From assembly GCF_018687715.1 (NCBI RefSeq), contig NC_056760.1:26232001-26296000 (forward strand): a stretch of 64,000 bases of DNA. The letters run 5' to 3'. Positions 31,479 to 45,564 of the stretch are shown piece by piece. Source of the DNA: Carya illinoinensis. Lineage: Eukaryota; Streptophyta; Magnoliopsida; Fagales; Juglandaceae. The position numbers and the translations under genes were made by a program. Below the pieces are notes generated by a model. That model was not told the origin of the DNA. It did no database searches and was given only the letters and a program-made list of their open reading frames with translations. Position 1 is the first letter of the stretch; every line of letters begins with the position of its first letter.

Positions 31479-33143
31479 CAGTCTCAGTGATATAGCTTCA
31501 GGGGGTAGATTATAATTCTCAACAAGTGTAATAGACACGGAAAAATCAGCTATTGTAGCTCCCTGAGTCAACAAATGAGAATAATCACATACATATTAAA
31601 AGAATAAAGTCCATATGCTATCCTACAAGCATTAGTGTTAAGAAAGACATCCATGGTTGACACATCCAAGATTTCTTTGCAGTGTGGCAACCACATTCAC
31701 TTAAGCTGGGCATGTTTGGGTACTGAGATGAGATGAGAAATTCTCAAAACTTCTCACAATTTCCTTCCGAAACATCACTTAAATACAAAACACTTTTCAA
31801 TTTCAAATCTTCAACTTTATCAATTAATCATTTGATTACCTAATCATTACAACTTTTACAAACTTCAAAACAATACTACTTTGTCAAACTTCAAAACAAA
31901 AATTATATTAAAAAATTATATTCAAACAATTTTTTTAAGTTTATAATATTTTATTCCACTTTTCTCTCTCATATTTCAAAATCCAATAAAACATTTTAAC
32001 TCAAACCATTTTGTTACTATTCACAGACCATTTCACTATAATTCACAGAATTCTAAGTTACTCCAAGTATCCAAACAAGCCCTAAGTCTCACTCCTGATA
32101 AAAAGAGAAGTGCCTCTATTGCACTTCCTAAGTAGACAAAATAATGTCGGACTGAGAATAACACGGTACTAACACTTAAATTAGCCAATGGCATAATCTT
32201 CAGAGTTTTGATATTTGCACTATTTGGCTTTTAACAGTAAGGGGTTGTTGAACTCGTTATAAAATATCTCATGCCTTCCCTCACATAATTGCCTTAAAAA
32301 AATTTCTGCACAAATATAGAATTAGAAGATCAACTGCCATCATCCTGGATAAACATACCGACAGTAGTACTGCTGTATCTGCTCCCTGTGAATCCTTGAA
32401 TGTAACATAAGCAAGCCGAGTCCCATCTGTTTCCCTGGCAAAAGTACAATCAATTTTTTGAGAAAGTCGTTGCATATAACTCTAATGTACATATAATTAT
32501 ATTGCACTTACCTTTGCATTTCAACATATTGAATATCACCAGAAAATGAAAAGAATTCTCTGATTTCTCTCTCAGAAACAGCTGGTGAAATGTTGCTGAC
32601 CTCTACTGTTCTTATCTGTGTATGGAGTAAAGGAAGAAGTAAATTTGGTTACTTTTTCCCCAAGGCCTACAGCACCAAAAATCAAGTTTTGACTATTTAC
32701 ACTGTAAAACACTTGACACACTTGAGAACTGGCTTGGATATAACCACATACTGCCCAAGTTCTTGAAAGATAACAGTAAATAAAGGAAACAAATTCCTGA
32801 ATCATTAATAACCTTGAAAGACCTTGTATGAATTTGAAGCCAATGTTACCATAATTATTCCTACTCTGTTACTGGAACTACTTCTAGCATAAGTACCATT
32901 CATATGATGTTCCTGAAAATTTCTAAAAGAAAATATTTGCATTCCACAATCCAAAAAGAAAATCAAATCTTCGCTACTCATATCCAGATCAGGAACAGCA
33001 GCTCTAATGTCAAAAGCGGTAGCCAGTGCTATGCCTAAGTTTTGTTTCCTCACATCTAAAACATTGATTATCCAGTTTGGTGTCATAGCTGACTGGGGAA
33101 CTGTTGCAATCCCTTGATCAGTATGGTCTGCAGGGACCTGCAT
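31479..33143 (-). pseudogene. Captured RRM gene fragment, binding partner of ACD11 (BPA1)-like
   Basis: Four minus-strand exons with matching splice phases. Exon 1 is 33,143-33,054 (start MQVPADH; TPNWIINVLD). Exon 2 is 32,615-32,512 (IRTVEVSNISP, REFFSFSGDIQYVEMQ). Exon 3 is 32,434-32,359 (LAYVTFKDSQGADTAVLL). Exon 4 is 31,562-31,479 (GATIADFSVSITL, PPEAISL). They encode the RRM domain of the plant BPA1/BPL family, whose Arabidopsis founder binds the sphingolipid-transfer protein ACD11. RNP2-like (TVEVSNI) and RNP1-like (LAYVTF) strands are intact, and all four coding exons lack stops. The family's long alanine/lysine-rich C-terminal part is not found, so the copy is truncated. 5' leader exons with GT donors lie near 34,778 and 34,911. 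Confidence 0.85.
31708..32082. mobile_element. MITE, GGGC-TGTTTGG family, inside an RRM intron
   Basis: The left end is GGGCATGTTTGGGTACTGAG; the right end, read inward, is GGGCTTGTTTGGATACTTGG. The interior is AT-rich with GAGATGAGATGAG near the left end. The flanks TTAAGCT and TAAGTCT are similar but not identical. It lies in the intron between exons 3 and 4. Confidence 0.75.
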
Positions 33144-34961
33144 GAAAAAATGATGCATAAGGCTTTTCAGGGTTATGGTAAAATAGAAAGCTTTAAAAGC
33201 ATCAACAGGCAAGAAGCAAATAGAAATTAACACAAAGAAGTCCAAGCTAGGTTACTTTGAACATAGCATAGGCATGTAGTTAAGTAAAACTCCAGTTTGT
33301 GAAGCCATATTATACTGGTGCGTGCTAAAAGGCATCAACAAGCCAGGTAAGACTAAGCTGCAGTGAAGGCCCTCTTTGCTTTTAGAAGTTCAAAAAATCC
33401 ACATGTTATCAACTTGAATATTTGAATGATGAAACAAAAGAAATTGGACCATACTAGACCATGGCACAACACTCAATGTTTAAAAATGTATCACAACTAT
33501 GAGGCAAGTGTATTTTTAATTGGAGCTGCAGTTTGCATGCTAAATCTACTTTGTTACCTTGAAATGAAAACCATTTGCAAAACAAAAAACTTTTCTTGAG
33601 TTGTTTGCACGTTCTTATTAAGTTGAAGCATTTTCTCTCCATATAACTTCCTTTCCGATGGAGTGTTATTTTGTGAACTGGCCAAGGATCAAATTCAATC
33701 ATGGTCTGCAGGGACCTGCATGAAAAAATTGACCAAGCCACATACACATAGAAAACATATTTATATTCAATCACAATTATGCTTTGGAAGCATAAATATG
33801 TATCTTTTTCATTTTTCTTCTTTTACGCAGTCCATGATAACAGAAGCAAGAACATCATTTCCACATCTTGCAATATTATACTTCATGAACTGACAAATAT
33901 TTAATCCATTGTATCTAAAAGCCGTAGTGGAAATGACTTCATCAATGCACATACCTTCTACTACCAAAACAATCTAGATCATAAAGGAAGGTTCCATACT
34001 AGATCATAAAGAAAGGTTCTTCCACAGAGAGGAAGTTAACTGTTCCAATAACACCTAAAGGCCAGCATATGCAAACCCATAAAGCTGGCAAAACAATTTA
34101 AGTTTTCAATAGTTAGAGACAAGTACAACAATTGGCTAACAATTTATGGAAAAAGACTATGAACTCAAGAAACTCCATATTTATAAACTCTTCTATAGTT
34201 TGTATGATCAAAATCAAAGACCTTAACTGGGCATAAATGACTGATACATCTATTTGAATGGTCACCTGATTTTATCAATTCAGAGAAAAGAAAACAACAT
34301 AAAAACCCGAACATACTAAACTGTATCCAAACTCTTACAAGAAAGCTGCATCCAAACTCTTATTTCCATTTGAATTTAAAGCTCATATATTTGAACTCCT
34401 CTGTTTTCATGGAAACCAAACAGAAAAAATCTACCGAACATACTAAAATTGACATAAGTGATAATAGCACTAAAATATTTTAAATGAGAGACAATCAAAC
34501 CTAACTGAAAAATAATCCCCAAATCTAACTCTTACGGAGGTTACGGTGGTGTTGAATGGAACCACTCATGATTTGAAAGAGATACATAAACTCACAAGAT
34601 TTAAGCTTTTCCTATTTTAGCTTTCGAGTACCTCAATCACTTAGCTAATCCTCTCATTTCCACCCCTAAACTCCAAAATTTTGTAACTCAATAATGCAAA
34701 ATACTTCACAAAAGCAAAGCAGTGACTGCTATTTTGAGGGACAAACTGAATAAAATTAGAGAAAGAAGATAGCTTACCGCAAGTGACTTGGTGAACAGGG
34801 AGGACAATGGTGGTGCACGAAATCAGTAGCGATAACAGAGTTTGATGAGACAAATAGAGAGAAAGTGAAAAACGGAATGGAAGGATGAGAGAAAAGAACG
34901 AAAGCTTACCGTAGTCGTTGGTCGAATGTTGACGACGGTGGCCGTGCCTAGAGCATCGACA

Positions 34962-35027
<66 letters not shown>

Positions 35028-35170
35028 GGGGAATGGGGATCGGAGAGTGGGAGATTAAAGAGAAGGAGAAGGGTGGCATAAGAATTGATTTCTCCAGTGT
35101 TATTTTTGGAGGGAATGATTCCCACTTTTTTTTTCGCAGCAAATTTTATTAGGGAAGGATATTTCATCTT
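33144..35170 (-). other. Upstream leader/intron part of the captured RRM gene
   Basis: Contains a second copy of the exon 1 acceptor region (33,703-33,727 repeats 33,121-33,145 almost exactly), GTAAG donors at about 34,777 and 34,911 on the minus strand, and a (GA)n tract that reads as CT-rich 5' leader on the minus strand. This layout suggests that the promoter and non-coding first exons were captured too. No other coding region is recognised. Confidence 0.5.
34964..35024. repeat. (GA)n microsatellite, about 61 bp
   Basis: Pure GA run; on the minus strand a CT tract in the probable 5' leader of the RRM fragment, a common position in plant genes. Confidence 0.97.
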
Positions 35171-38030
35171 TTAAAATTAATGTTCAAATAATAAAATGAT
35201 TGTTCGAATAAAATTTTCAACCATAATGTTTTTTCAAATGAAATTTAAATTTTGTCTCAAAAGATTTTTTAAAGACGAAAATAAATTTGTCCTTAAAAAG
35301 TTTTGTCTTTAAAAGTTAAATTTGTTGAAGTGCTCTGTTTTGAGGGTGAAAAACAGAGCACGATGTGGTCAGCCGGCGTTATGATCAAGCGATGTGTGGA
35401 GGCGTTGCTGTTTGGGAATGTGATGCACAATCTATGTGTTGTGAAAACATTCGGCGGCCCTAGATGTGTTAATAGGGAAGATGTTTAATGGGAACGTGAT
35501 GCATAATCTGTGGGCCCATTTGGATATATATTTGAAGGATAATTTGGCTGAAAATGTTTAATGGCAAGGTTTCACCGCAGCAATTCTACACAAATGAATA
35601 TAAGATTATCACACTCGATAATTTCAAGATTTCACCTATCATATTTGTCTCTTTGTTCCATCGTCCAAAATTCCTCTGCTATTTGTCAAACCAGTTCCAT
35701 CACCGATGCCAGACCAGTTCAGCCACCGCCACACCTAGTTCCAACGCCTCTCTAAGCTGAATTTGAAACTCTCAATTGCTCTCTCCTCAAGCTCTCATCC
35801 GCACCCAAACTCCCCATGGGAAGGTAAAGAAGAAAACACCTCAATGCTCTCACTTTTTACACGTTCCATTCAATCAATACCTTTCGCAACCCCCCACTTG
35901 ACCGATTCTACTAATTCCTCAAAACAAACAAGAAAAGGAAAAATTGCAAACGCTCATATTCAAACTCGATTCTGGTTCCTTCATGTCCTTATTCTCATAA
36001 AATTTTAAATTTTTATTTCAAACTCAAAATTCTCACCTCTACCTCCAAATTTGTCCTAAAGAGAATTGAAGATAAGGTTAGAAATACCGTGCAACATGAT
36101 GTACGTGCACAATACCATGACCACATTTATCCTTTAATTTGCTTTTCTTTGACTGCCATCTTTCATTTGTGTGCTACCCATTATCCTTCCAAAGAAATTA
36201 TTTCCTCAGCTTTTGGTGGCAAATTTCCTGCTGGCAGAGCACTCTATGTTCTGGTTCTTGGATTTTGGGTAATTTTTTTTTTTTAGTTTTGTTATATATA
36301 AGTACAGTCGCGTACTAATTTATGTACTAATACTGATTCATTCATACTTAAAATTTAAATTAACATTGTTTTTAATAAAATCTACTTTTTGATCAATCAC
36401 ATCAGATTAATGTACAAATTAATACACAATTATACTTGCAACTATATTTTTGTATTTTTTTTCGTTACATCTCTTGGGAGTTATTGGATTGTTTCGTATA
36501 TTTGTGTTTTGGCAAGGATATTGGATGGATCTGAATGGGGAAAAATCCCTCTACATGTTCGACGGGGACAGGTGGCAGCAGTCCATTATGAAAATGAAAT
36601 ATAAAGTACCATGCCGGCTTGTGTTCCTTCACAGCTGCACCATAATGTTAAGACCCGTCACCCACCCCTGTTTTGCTTCATTTTAGTATCTTTGAGCCTT
36701 CTTTGTTACGCAGTTTTTTGCCAAAAAATAGAAAAGAAGGTACATTAATTAGTTGTCTGTAATTATGAGTATAAGTTAGGATGCCTTTTACCAATGGTTA
36801 GGTTGTATGTTGTTTTTATGAGCAGTTTTGCCCTTTTTTGTTGTACCTTCAAGTTGATATCTTCCTTTCTTTTATTTTTATTTTTTGAGTTCTCTGCAAA
36901 AGTGCATGCTTCAAAACTGCAAGAATCGATACGTAGGACAATAATCACCTTAAAGTATAAGACACCAGCACACTTTGTTTGTGAAACACTGGACACTAAC
37001 TGATCCAGCAGTTCTGCAAGGGTCAATAAAAATAGCATAATGCCAACCAGAATTAGAACTAGATCACCTCATGTTTTACATCTGATTGTCACGTGTAATA
37101 GAAATGATAGTGGGCACAAAAGGTAAGGATCATACTTTCTTGGTGGGGTGCTTTCTTTCTTTTTCTTTTTTTGTCAAGCATGTTTGTAGTGCAACAATAG
37201 TCTGTGGTGCAGTTATAGTGGAGATAAAATGAGACGTATACTTGGCATTTTCTCATTGGGAGGCTGTTATTTGGAGAGAAATAGATAGACCGGTGGGAAG
37301 TTTTTCTCTATATAGTGTAGTATAACTAATATTAAAGTGATTTCTATAATAATTTCTATATAGACTTAAAGTATATTACTAATAGTATTAAAGTGTTATT
37401 ATAAGACCGTAAAGTATAAATTATAATTAATATACATTATATACTAATATAAATTAGTATTACTAATTTACTAATATAATTATCAAAATGAATATTTTGA
37501 GAGTTTATTAAGCGATAAAATGTAGTTAATGTATATATTTAAAGCATATGATCTCTTAAATATTCATGTTTAAGATTATAATAACATTATTATATATATT
37601 TTTAATATTAACATAACATTATAATAACATTATCTTATATATAATATATAATAATATATTATTATTATATATATTATATAATATCATTATATATAATATG
37701 AAAAAATATTATATTAACGTTTCAATTATAGATAGGATTGGAATATTGAAAGAGTTAAAATTAATCAAACATTAGAAAATAGAGGTGGAGAAAAGGTAAT
37801 TTTACTTTAAGGTGTACATGCTCGAATATTCTATAATTTCCTTTAAAATATTGTTATCAAAATAAAAACTAGTGAAAAGTTAAGTTGGCGCCTCATATGC
37901 CTCAAAATTTCATAAAATTTAAATTTCCCTCTGTTATGCAATTAGCGCCTCTTATACGCTGCCATTTCGCTCTGAACAAAGACTAAAATCATTGAATCTT
38001 CAACACATCTAACACTACCGCCCCTGTGAT
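35171..38030. other. CACTA interior between the two captured genes
   Basis: No recognised gene. 35,175-35,325 resembles a CACTA subterminal sequence of the first element's type (ATTCGAA, TTTTGTCTC, AAAGACGAAAA). 36,089-36,686 has short coding-looking frames (FGGKFPAGRALYVLV; WMDLNGEKSLYMFDGDRW) that match no family I know. A foldback MITE is at 36,291-36,446. 37,300-37,720 is extremely AT-rich with ATATTATA repeats. Confidence 0.45.
36291..36446. mobile_element. Foldback MITE, about 155 bp
   Basis: The left arm AGTCGCGTACTAATTTATGTACTAATACTGAT is an imperfect inverted copy of the right arm ATCAGATTAATGTACAAATTAATACACAATT (each quoted as its core). No target duplication was assigned. Confidence 0.6.
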
Positions 38031-38107
38031 CTATGGATGCTGCGAATTTGGAAAGCTTCCAGATTACTGTATGGTCTTCCACTCCACACGCTGGTAACCA
38101 GTTTTCC

Positions 38108-40164
<2,057 letters not shown>

Positions 40165-41433
40165 ATGAGAACCAATCGAGGGAAACGCTCTAAGGTATGT
40201 TTTAATGTAAACAAGTCTTTCTTTAACCCATTTTTATGTATCAAAATTATATATATGATTCTTGAAGATGTGTTTTGCCAATTACATTTGATTGCAGGCC
40301 TTTTGGCCTTCCATTGTGATGAAGAAGTGGCTAAATATCAAGCCGAAGGTGCATGAGTTCAGTGAAGATGAGGTTGACACTGAAACTGAAAGTGAAGATG
40401 ATGGTATGTTTTAGCATGTTTATCATGACATGTTGATCCATTTTGTTTCTTTGCTTGATCTTGTTTCTTCAAATTTTGTACAGCTTGCTCTCTTAAAGAT
40501 GAAAGAATGCACGTGCCTGAGGATCATGCTCAGAGGACACAGGGGAACCCTTTCACTCGGCCCGGTCAAACTTCAGCCAGTACTTTGATTTCTATGGGTG
40601 AGATCCTATTAGGATGAGACTGCTTTCTCAAGTTCTATTTCCTGCTTACACTTATGCATACTTCTTGTCATATTTAATATTACTGGAACTTCTAGCCATT
40701 TATATGTGCTTATTTCTTCTAAGAACATTTGTGGTGCAGCTCCTTTAGATTTTGATTATATTATATTGTGGATCTCTCATCTGTTTAATGTTCCTGGTTT
40801 TGTTTCTTAGTTGAACATAGAAATTATTTGTTCTAATTTGGAAGCAATTATGGTCAAAATCTGTTTTGCTTTTCTATATCATTGATGTGACCTTGGATCC
40901 AAAACATTTTGTGGTTTGTGGAAAAATATGCGAGAAAAGGTAGGAGAAAGATCAACTTTGTTCAAAACAGAAACTATATTTAAAGAATTTAAAGTAATTG
41001 TCTTCTAATTCCTTTATACTTTCTGAGATCTGAGTGGAGGCAAAGTAACATTTTACTCAATTAGCTCAGTAAATTTTAGCATGATTTCCTTTTTTTTTTT
41101 AAAGCTTGTCATCTGATAGATTTCCTCTGTGGTTTTGCTTTCCACTCATCCAGGTACATCTTCCACAGATTATCGGTTAAGGCACAGGAGAGGAAAATCT
41201 AAAACTTTGCGTGCACAGTACATTAATACAAAGGATGTGAGGTTTGTGGTTGACCTGTGTACACCATCTAAAGCTATTAATATTTTGGTTCTTATTGGAA
41301 TTTTGTAACGAAAGTTAATTTACTGTAGGGTGACAATTGGGACTTGGAATGTTGCTGGAAAACTTCCAAATGAAGATCTTGAGATTGATGACTGGCCTTG
41401 TACAGAAGAGCCAGCAGATATTTACATTATTGG
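40165..41433 (+). pseudogene. Captured N-terminal part of a type I inositol polyphosphate 5-phosphatase
   Basis: Five exons with consistent GT-AG borders and phases: 40,165-40,194 (MRTNRGKRSK), 40,298-40,403 (AFWPSIVMKKWLNIKPK, then DEVDTETESEDD), 40,484-40,597 (CSLKDERMHVPEDHAQ), 41,154-41,241 (YRLRHRRGKSKTLRAQYINT) and 41,329-41,433 (VTIGTWNVAGKLP, LEIDDWPCTEEPADIYIIG). This is the N-terminus of plant IP5P1/IP5P2-type enzymes, which remove the 5-phosphate from inositol phosphates or phosphoinositides. Only the first strand of the catalytic domain (TWNVAG) is present. The QEVVPL, SDHRPV and later catalytic motifs are missing, so the product cannot be an enzyme. No stop occurs in any of the five exons. 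Confidence 0.9.
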
Positions 41434-42307
41434 GTGAGTGATTACTCACCCCTTGATCAGTGGTTTATTAAAAGAAATTGGTTAAGATACATTAGATTAC
41501 AAAGGCTAATAGTGCCTTCACAATGTGTTTTGAAGAAATTATTGTCGAAGAATAGTTTATATTGAAGGCCACCTTACAGAATATGGTGAAGAACGGTAGA
41601 ATAATGGACTTAATAAAAATGACAATATTGTAATGAGTAGCTTGGATGTCACATAAACATTGATTGAATTGATAATAGATCGTTTACATTGGATTGTTTT
41701 CATATCATTTCTAGTATTTACATTTTTAATTTTCCAAGTACTGCACATGGAGAAAAGAAAGTTTACGATATGCTATTAGTGGAAAGTATACATGTAAACT
41801 AAATAGAAATGTATTTTCCAAAACTCTGAAATGGGCTAGGAACCCATGTGCATGTTGTATCATAGCATATGATACTTGACCTGATGCTTAGTGAGGTTTT
41901 TATCAATTTTTCCTGACTGGATAACAGGTAAGCCAAATACATGCCAATTGCATTTCAAGTATGAATCAACCTTTTCTCGTTTCACTTGTACTTCATCTGC
42001 ATCTTGGCTTATTTGATTCCAGAAACTGAAGCGCTCATAGTACATGCATGCTTAATTTCTAGTCCAGGACTTCTTTCTACATTAAACAAGCATTTCGTCT
42101 CTGAACAGCTATGCAGAACACAATTGTATGAATCTTTTACCATGGGAGATCATGGTTGCTGTTCATGATTATCCTTCATGGTTTCTCTTCATGATTATCC
42201 TATATGCATGCTATTCTAAGGAGATTGTCGACTTTTGCTTATTAGTTACAGGAGTTTGAACCATAAATATGCTTATATATATTGGTTTGTTTTGGCTGTC
42301 AAAACAG
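41434..42307. other. Spacer between 5-phosphatase fragment and downstream exons
   Basis: Begins with a normal donor (GTGAGTG) but the next 5-phosphatase exon is not found. No gene is seen. It would be the intron of any chimeric transcript joining the phosphatase exons to those near 42.3 kb. Confidence 0.5.
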
Positions 42308-42681
42308 GATTCTTCAAAGGACTGGCGGACGTATACAATGGTGAGACTAATTATATCTCAAAAAGTTGTTTGAAGTCAATAGTATACATGATATAATGGC
42401 AAACGGTTCATTATGCTTGGTTGTAACATAATTTGTGGAATATTAAAATATTGAGAAGTATAAATTCTTCTTCGTCCTAAAATATTTTAACCTCAACTAC
42501 ACTTTTCATGTGGTAGATATTAATGGTTGCATTGCAATTTTTTATATTACAGCATTCAAAATTCCAAATTCATGATGGGCGCACTTTGAGAAATTCTTAT
42601 GTATTGCCTTCTCACCTTCCAGCTGGTGGAGTTATTGGATCAATCTTGGTGTCCTTTGCTTGTTTTGGGTTGGTCTGGTAG
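42308..42681 (+). pseudogene. Two captured exons ending in a membrane segment, family unknown
   Basis: Exon 42,308-42,340 (DSSKDWRTYTM) has an AG acceptor and a GTGAGA donor. A second exon starts at 42,553 after TTACAG, in the same phase, and reads HSKFQIHDGRTLRNSYVLP and then HLPAGGVIGSILVSF..GLVW before a TAG at 42,679-42,681. Directly after the stop the frame continues KKKNYP and ends, so the TAG may be a mutated codon and the original protein a C-terminal single-pass membrane anchor with a lysine-rich tail. I do not recognise the family. It is probably a third host gene captured by the CACTA element. Confidence 0.45.
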
Positions 42682-42884
42682 AAGAAGAAGAACTACCCAT
42701 GAAAGAAATAGTTGGAAAGCTAACGACAAACACAATGTAAAGTAAAATAATTATTCATGAAGAAGAGCTTTCATGTAATGTGATTTGTGTCTTTTTTTTA
42801 ATTATATGAATAATGATCCATTATATCATATTTATTATTAATTTATTTATTATATATTTTTATTATGGTATATCATATTGTTGG

Positions 42885-43901
42885 TGTGTTCTAAAGGTTG
42901 TTAATTAATGCAATGTGCTGGCAACATTTTTGTAGCAGCATTTATAATAACACCGTTAATTTAAAAAATGTGCCAGCAATGAACTAGTGGGGTCGTTTAC
43001 ATTACGTTGTTAATTTATGCAATGTGGTGGCAACAAACTCATGATTGCATTTAGATAAACGCCGTTAATAAATTTAATGTGCCGTCAACGTACTATTAGT
43101 GGCATTTAAATAAACACGGTTAATTTATATGATGCGCTGGCAATGTAATGCGGTGGCGTTTATGTTAACGCCGTTATTTTAATAATTAGCGTTGTTTAAA
43201 TAAACGCCATTAATAAATTTGCCAAAGTATTATTAGTGGCATTTAAAGAAATGCCGCCACATTATATGACGAGCGGGTAGTTTACTTGTGGCGGCGTTTA
43301 GATAATCGCTGGAAATTAGGTCATTGGTGGCGTTTAGTTAAACGCCATTAAATTATTCAATGTGACACTGCCAAGATACTATTAGTGGCATTTAAATAAA
43401 TGCCACCAATTTATATGATTAGTCAGCAAATTACTAGTAGCGGCATTTATCGTAATGCCGCTATTTAAAAAAGTGGCGGCGGTAGAATAAACGCCGTTAA
43501 CAAATTCAATGTGCCGCCGCCAATGTATTATTAGTGGCATTTAAATAAATGCCGCCAATTTAACTGATGCGTCGGTAATGTAGTAGCAGTGGCGTTTATG
43601 TTAACGCCGCTAGTATATGCCAGGAGATGGCAACGATAAAGTGGCGGCATTTCGAGAAACGCCGTTAATATTAATTATTGTGGCGGCGTTTCACGAAATG
43701 CCGCTAAATTGATACAAACGCCACTAATGAGATTTACAAATACCAGCGTTTGCGCAAACGCCGAAACAATGAAAATAGCGACCCTCCATTACCGGCGGAC
43801 GGTTACGCCGTTAGAAAAACGCCGCGAATTAATTAGCGGCCTTTTTTTGGACGATTGCCGGCGTATAACCAACGCCGGAAAATCTGTCTTTTTTTGTAGT
43901 G
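42885..43901. repeat. Right CACTA subterminal palindrome array
   Basis: At least fourteen palindromic units of the form GGC(G/A)TTT-n-AAA(C/T)GCC, separated by roughly 40-60 bases. Examples lie near 43,155, 43,236, 43,327, 43,386, 43,440, 43,536, 43,590, 43,642, 43,682 and 43,742. The array is longer than at the left end (about 1.0 kb against 0.63 kb). Confidence 0.9.
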
Positions 43902-43904
43902 TCA

Positions 43905-45556
43905 TGACTTCCTTACTAAAACATAAATAAATAAACAAATTAAAGCTTCTCAATCAAGGCCTTATCTCGATACCTCATCATGCTTAACATCAATCCTACT
44001 TATAATTAATAGTTGAATCAACTATAGTCACCAAAAACTGTAATTATAAATATATCTATATAATTCTCAAATGCAAGATCACAAATATAACAGAAGTCGA
44101 AGCAATTAATACTAAACTCATGAGGAGACTTTTAGTAATATTATTAATGATATTATTGTAGGGTACAAATGCATGTATTACGATTCTGCAAGTACTAGTG
44201 GTATAACATAATATAGATCATATATTATTGCTTCATTAACGAAGTTGGTTTGTTGTGTTTTCTCCAAAGGATTATGGGTACCTCCATCTATTTTGAGGTA
44301 GCTTCCATCTTCAAGTTGTTTTCCTTTGTTATCTTCCTTTTTTTTTTTTTTTACAAGTAAAATAGATGTGGGCATATTGGATGGTTTTATTTTCAAGCAC
44401 GTATTGATTTCTATCCCTCTTCATCAAATGAAAAAGTGCTTTTGATTCTGGGAGATATCGTGATTGGCATGTCTTTGTGCTAGATTTATTTCAATTTGGT
44501 CGATTTTCCGTACTTTTTTTCATGGGTTTCCTTCTATCTTTTTCATTTTCATTCACTGGATTCGTTATTTGAGCCTCTAAAGGAATCTTGAATGGTCCTT
44601 CAAAGTTCAAGGGTGAATTTTCTAACTCAACAGTTTTGATATTAGGAATTTTCCAACACCATATATATATATATTTTTTAATATTTGCCAACACCATAAT
44701 TTTACATTGACAATTTTTAAGGGAAGTATTGTTCGAGGGCCTTGAAGGATGAAGTGCTATAACTAAGCAGTTATTGAGTTCTTACAGCTTTAGTAAAGTT
44801 TTTAGACTATAGTTCTCATATAAAAAAAAAAAAAAAAGTGTTCAAAATATAGTTGATTTGCTGTTACAATTTCCATTTTTTTCTCCTTATTTATTATGGC
44901 TAAGATATATGCAAACTTATCGATTCAATATACTTGGTGGTTCATAAGTTTTAAGTTTAAATGATAGATCAGAAACAATGTAATTGTTTACTATAGTTTG
45001 TACTAGATTGGTGTGTTGGTTGTCATATTTAGGTAGTGTGAAAAGTGTATCTATATGTATTCATGTTTTATGAAGTTGGAGTTGAGTAGACACATTTTTA
45101 TGCAAATCTAATTATTCAAGTCAACATTAAAAAAAAAAAAAAAATCAGTTAGAAGTCTAGAGTCAGCTTTGATGTAGAATGCATAAACATCATAGGTCAA
45201 GCCTTACTCCAACCATTGTACTGCTGAATTTGGTAAATTTTTGCTTATCATTGCTGTCGTTTAGTCAAGTATTTTGTTAATGAGAAAAAAGAAATGTTTT
45301 TCTTTCAAACAGAAGGCAAAACAAGAGAGGGGAGACAGTTTAAGATTTTGATTTTTAAATTAGTTTTGAAGGTATATTTGGGGTAAAAAATTCTATTGAA
45401 TGTAGTTATAATATTTACTTAGGCAATGGAAGCTAAATGGCAATTTTTTAATGAAGAGGCTTGAAAAGGTTGAAACCACCTGTCTATTGACCAAAAAAAT
45501 TAGAAAATCCTCCATCTGACGCAAATTCTCTTTGTCTCTATGGATCATTACTTTGT
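43905..45556. other. Intergenic AT-rich DNA right of the CACTA element
   Basis: No gene is seen. 44,202-44,226 repeats, in inverted orientation, 28,569-28,591 next to the solo LTR, continuing the paralogy of the two CACTA flanks with a gap. Homopolymer A or T runs occur at 44,338-44,352, 44,822-44,837 and 45,129-45,143. Confidence 0.5.
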
Positions 45557-45564
45557 GATGGCTT

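Noticed and set aside
32805..33053. C-terminal extension of RRM exon 1 (RKQNLGIALATAFD...)
   Set aside because: This is read-through into the intron; the GTGAGG donor after GAT gives a phase-0 join to exon 2, which matches the family.
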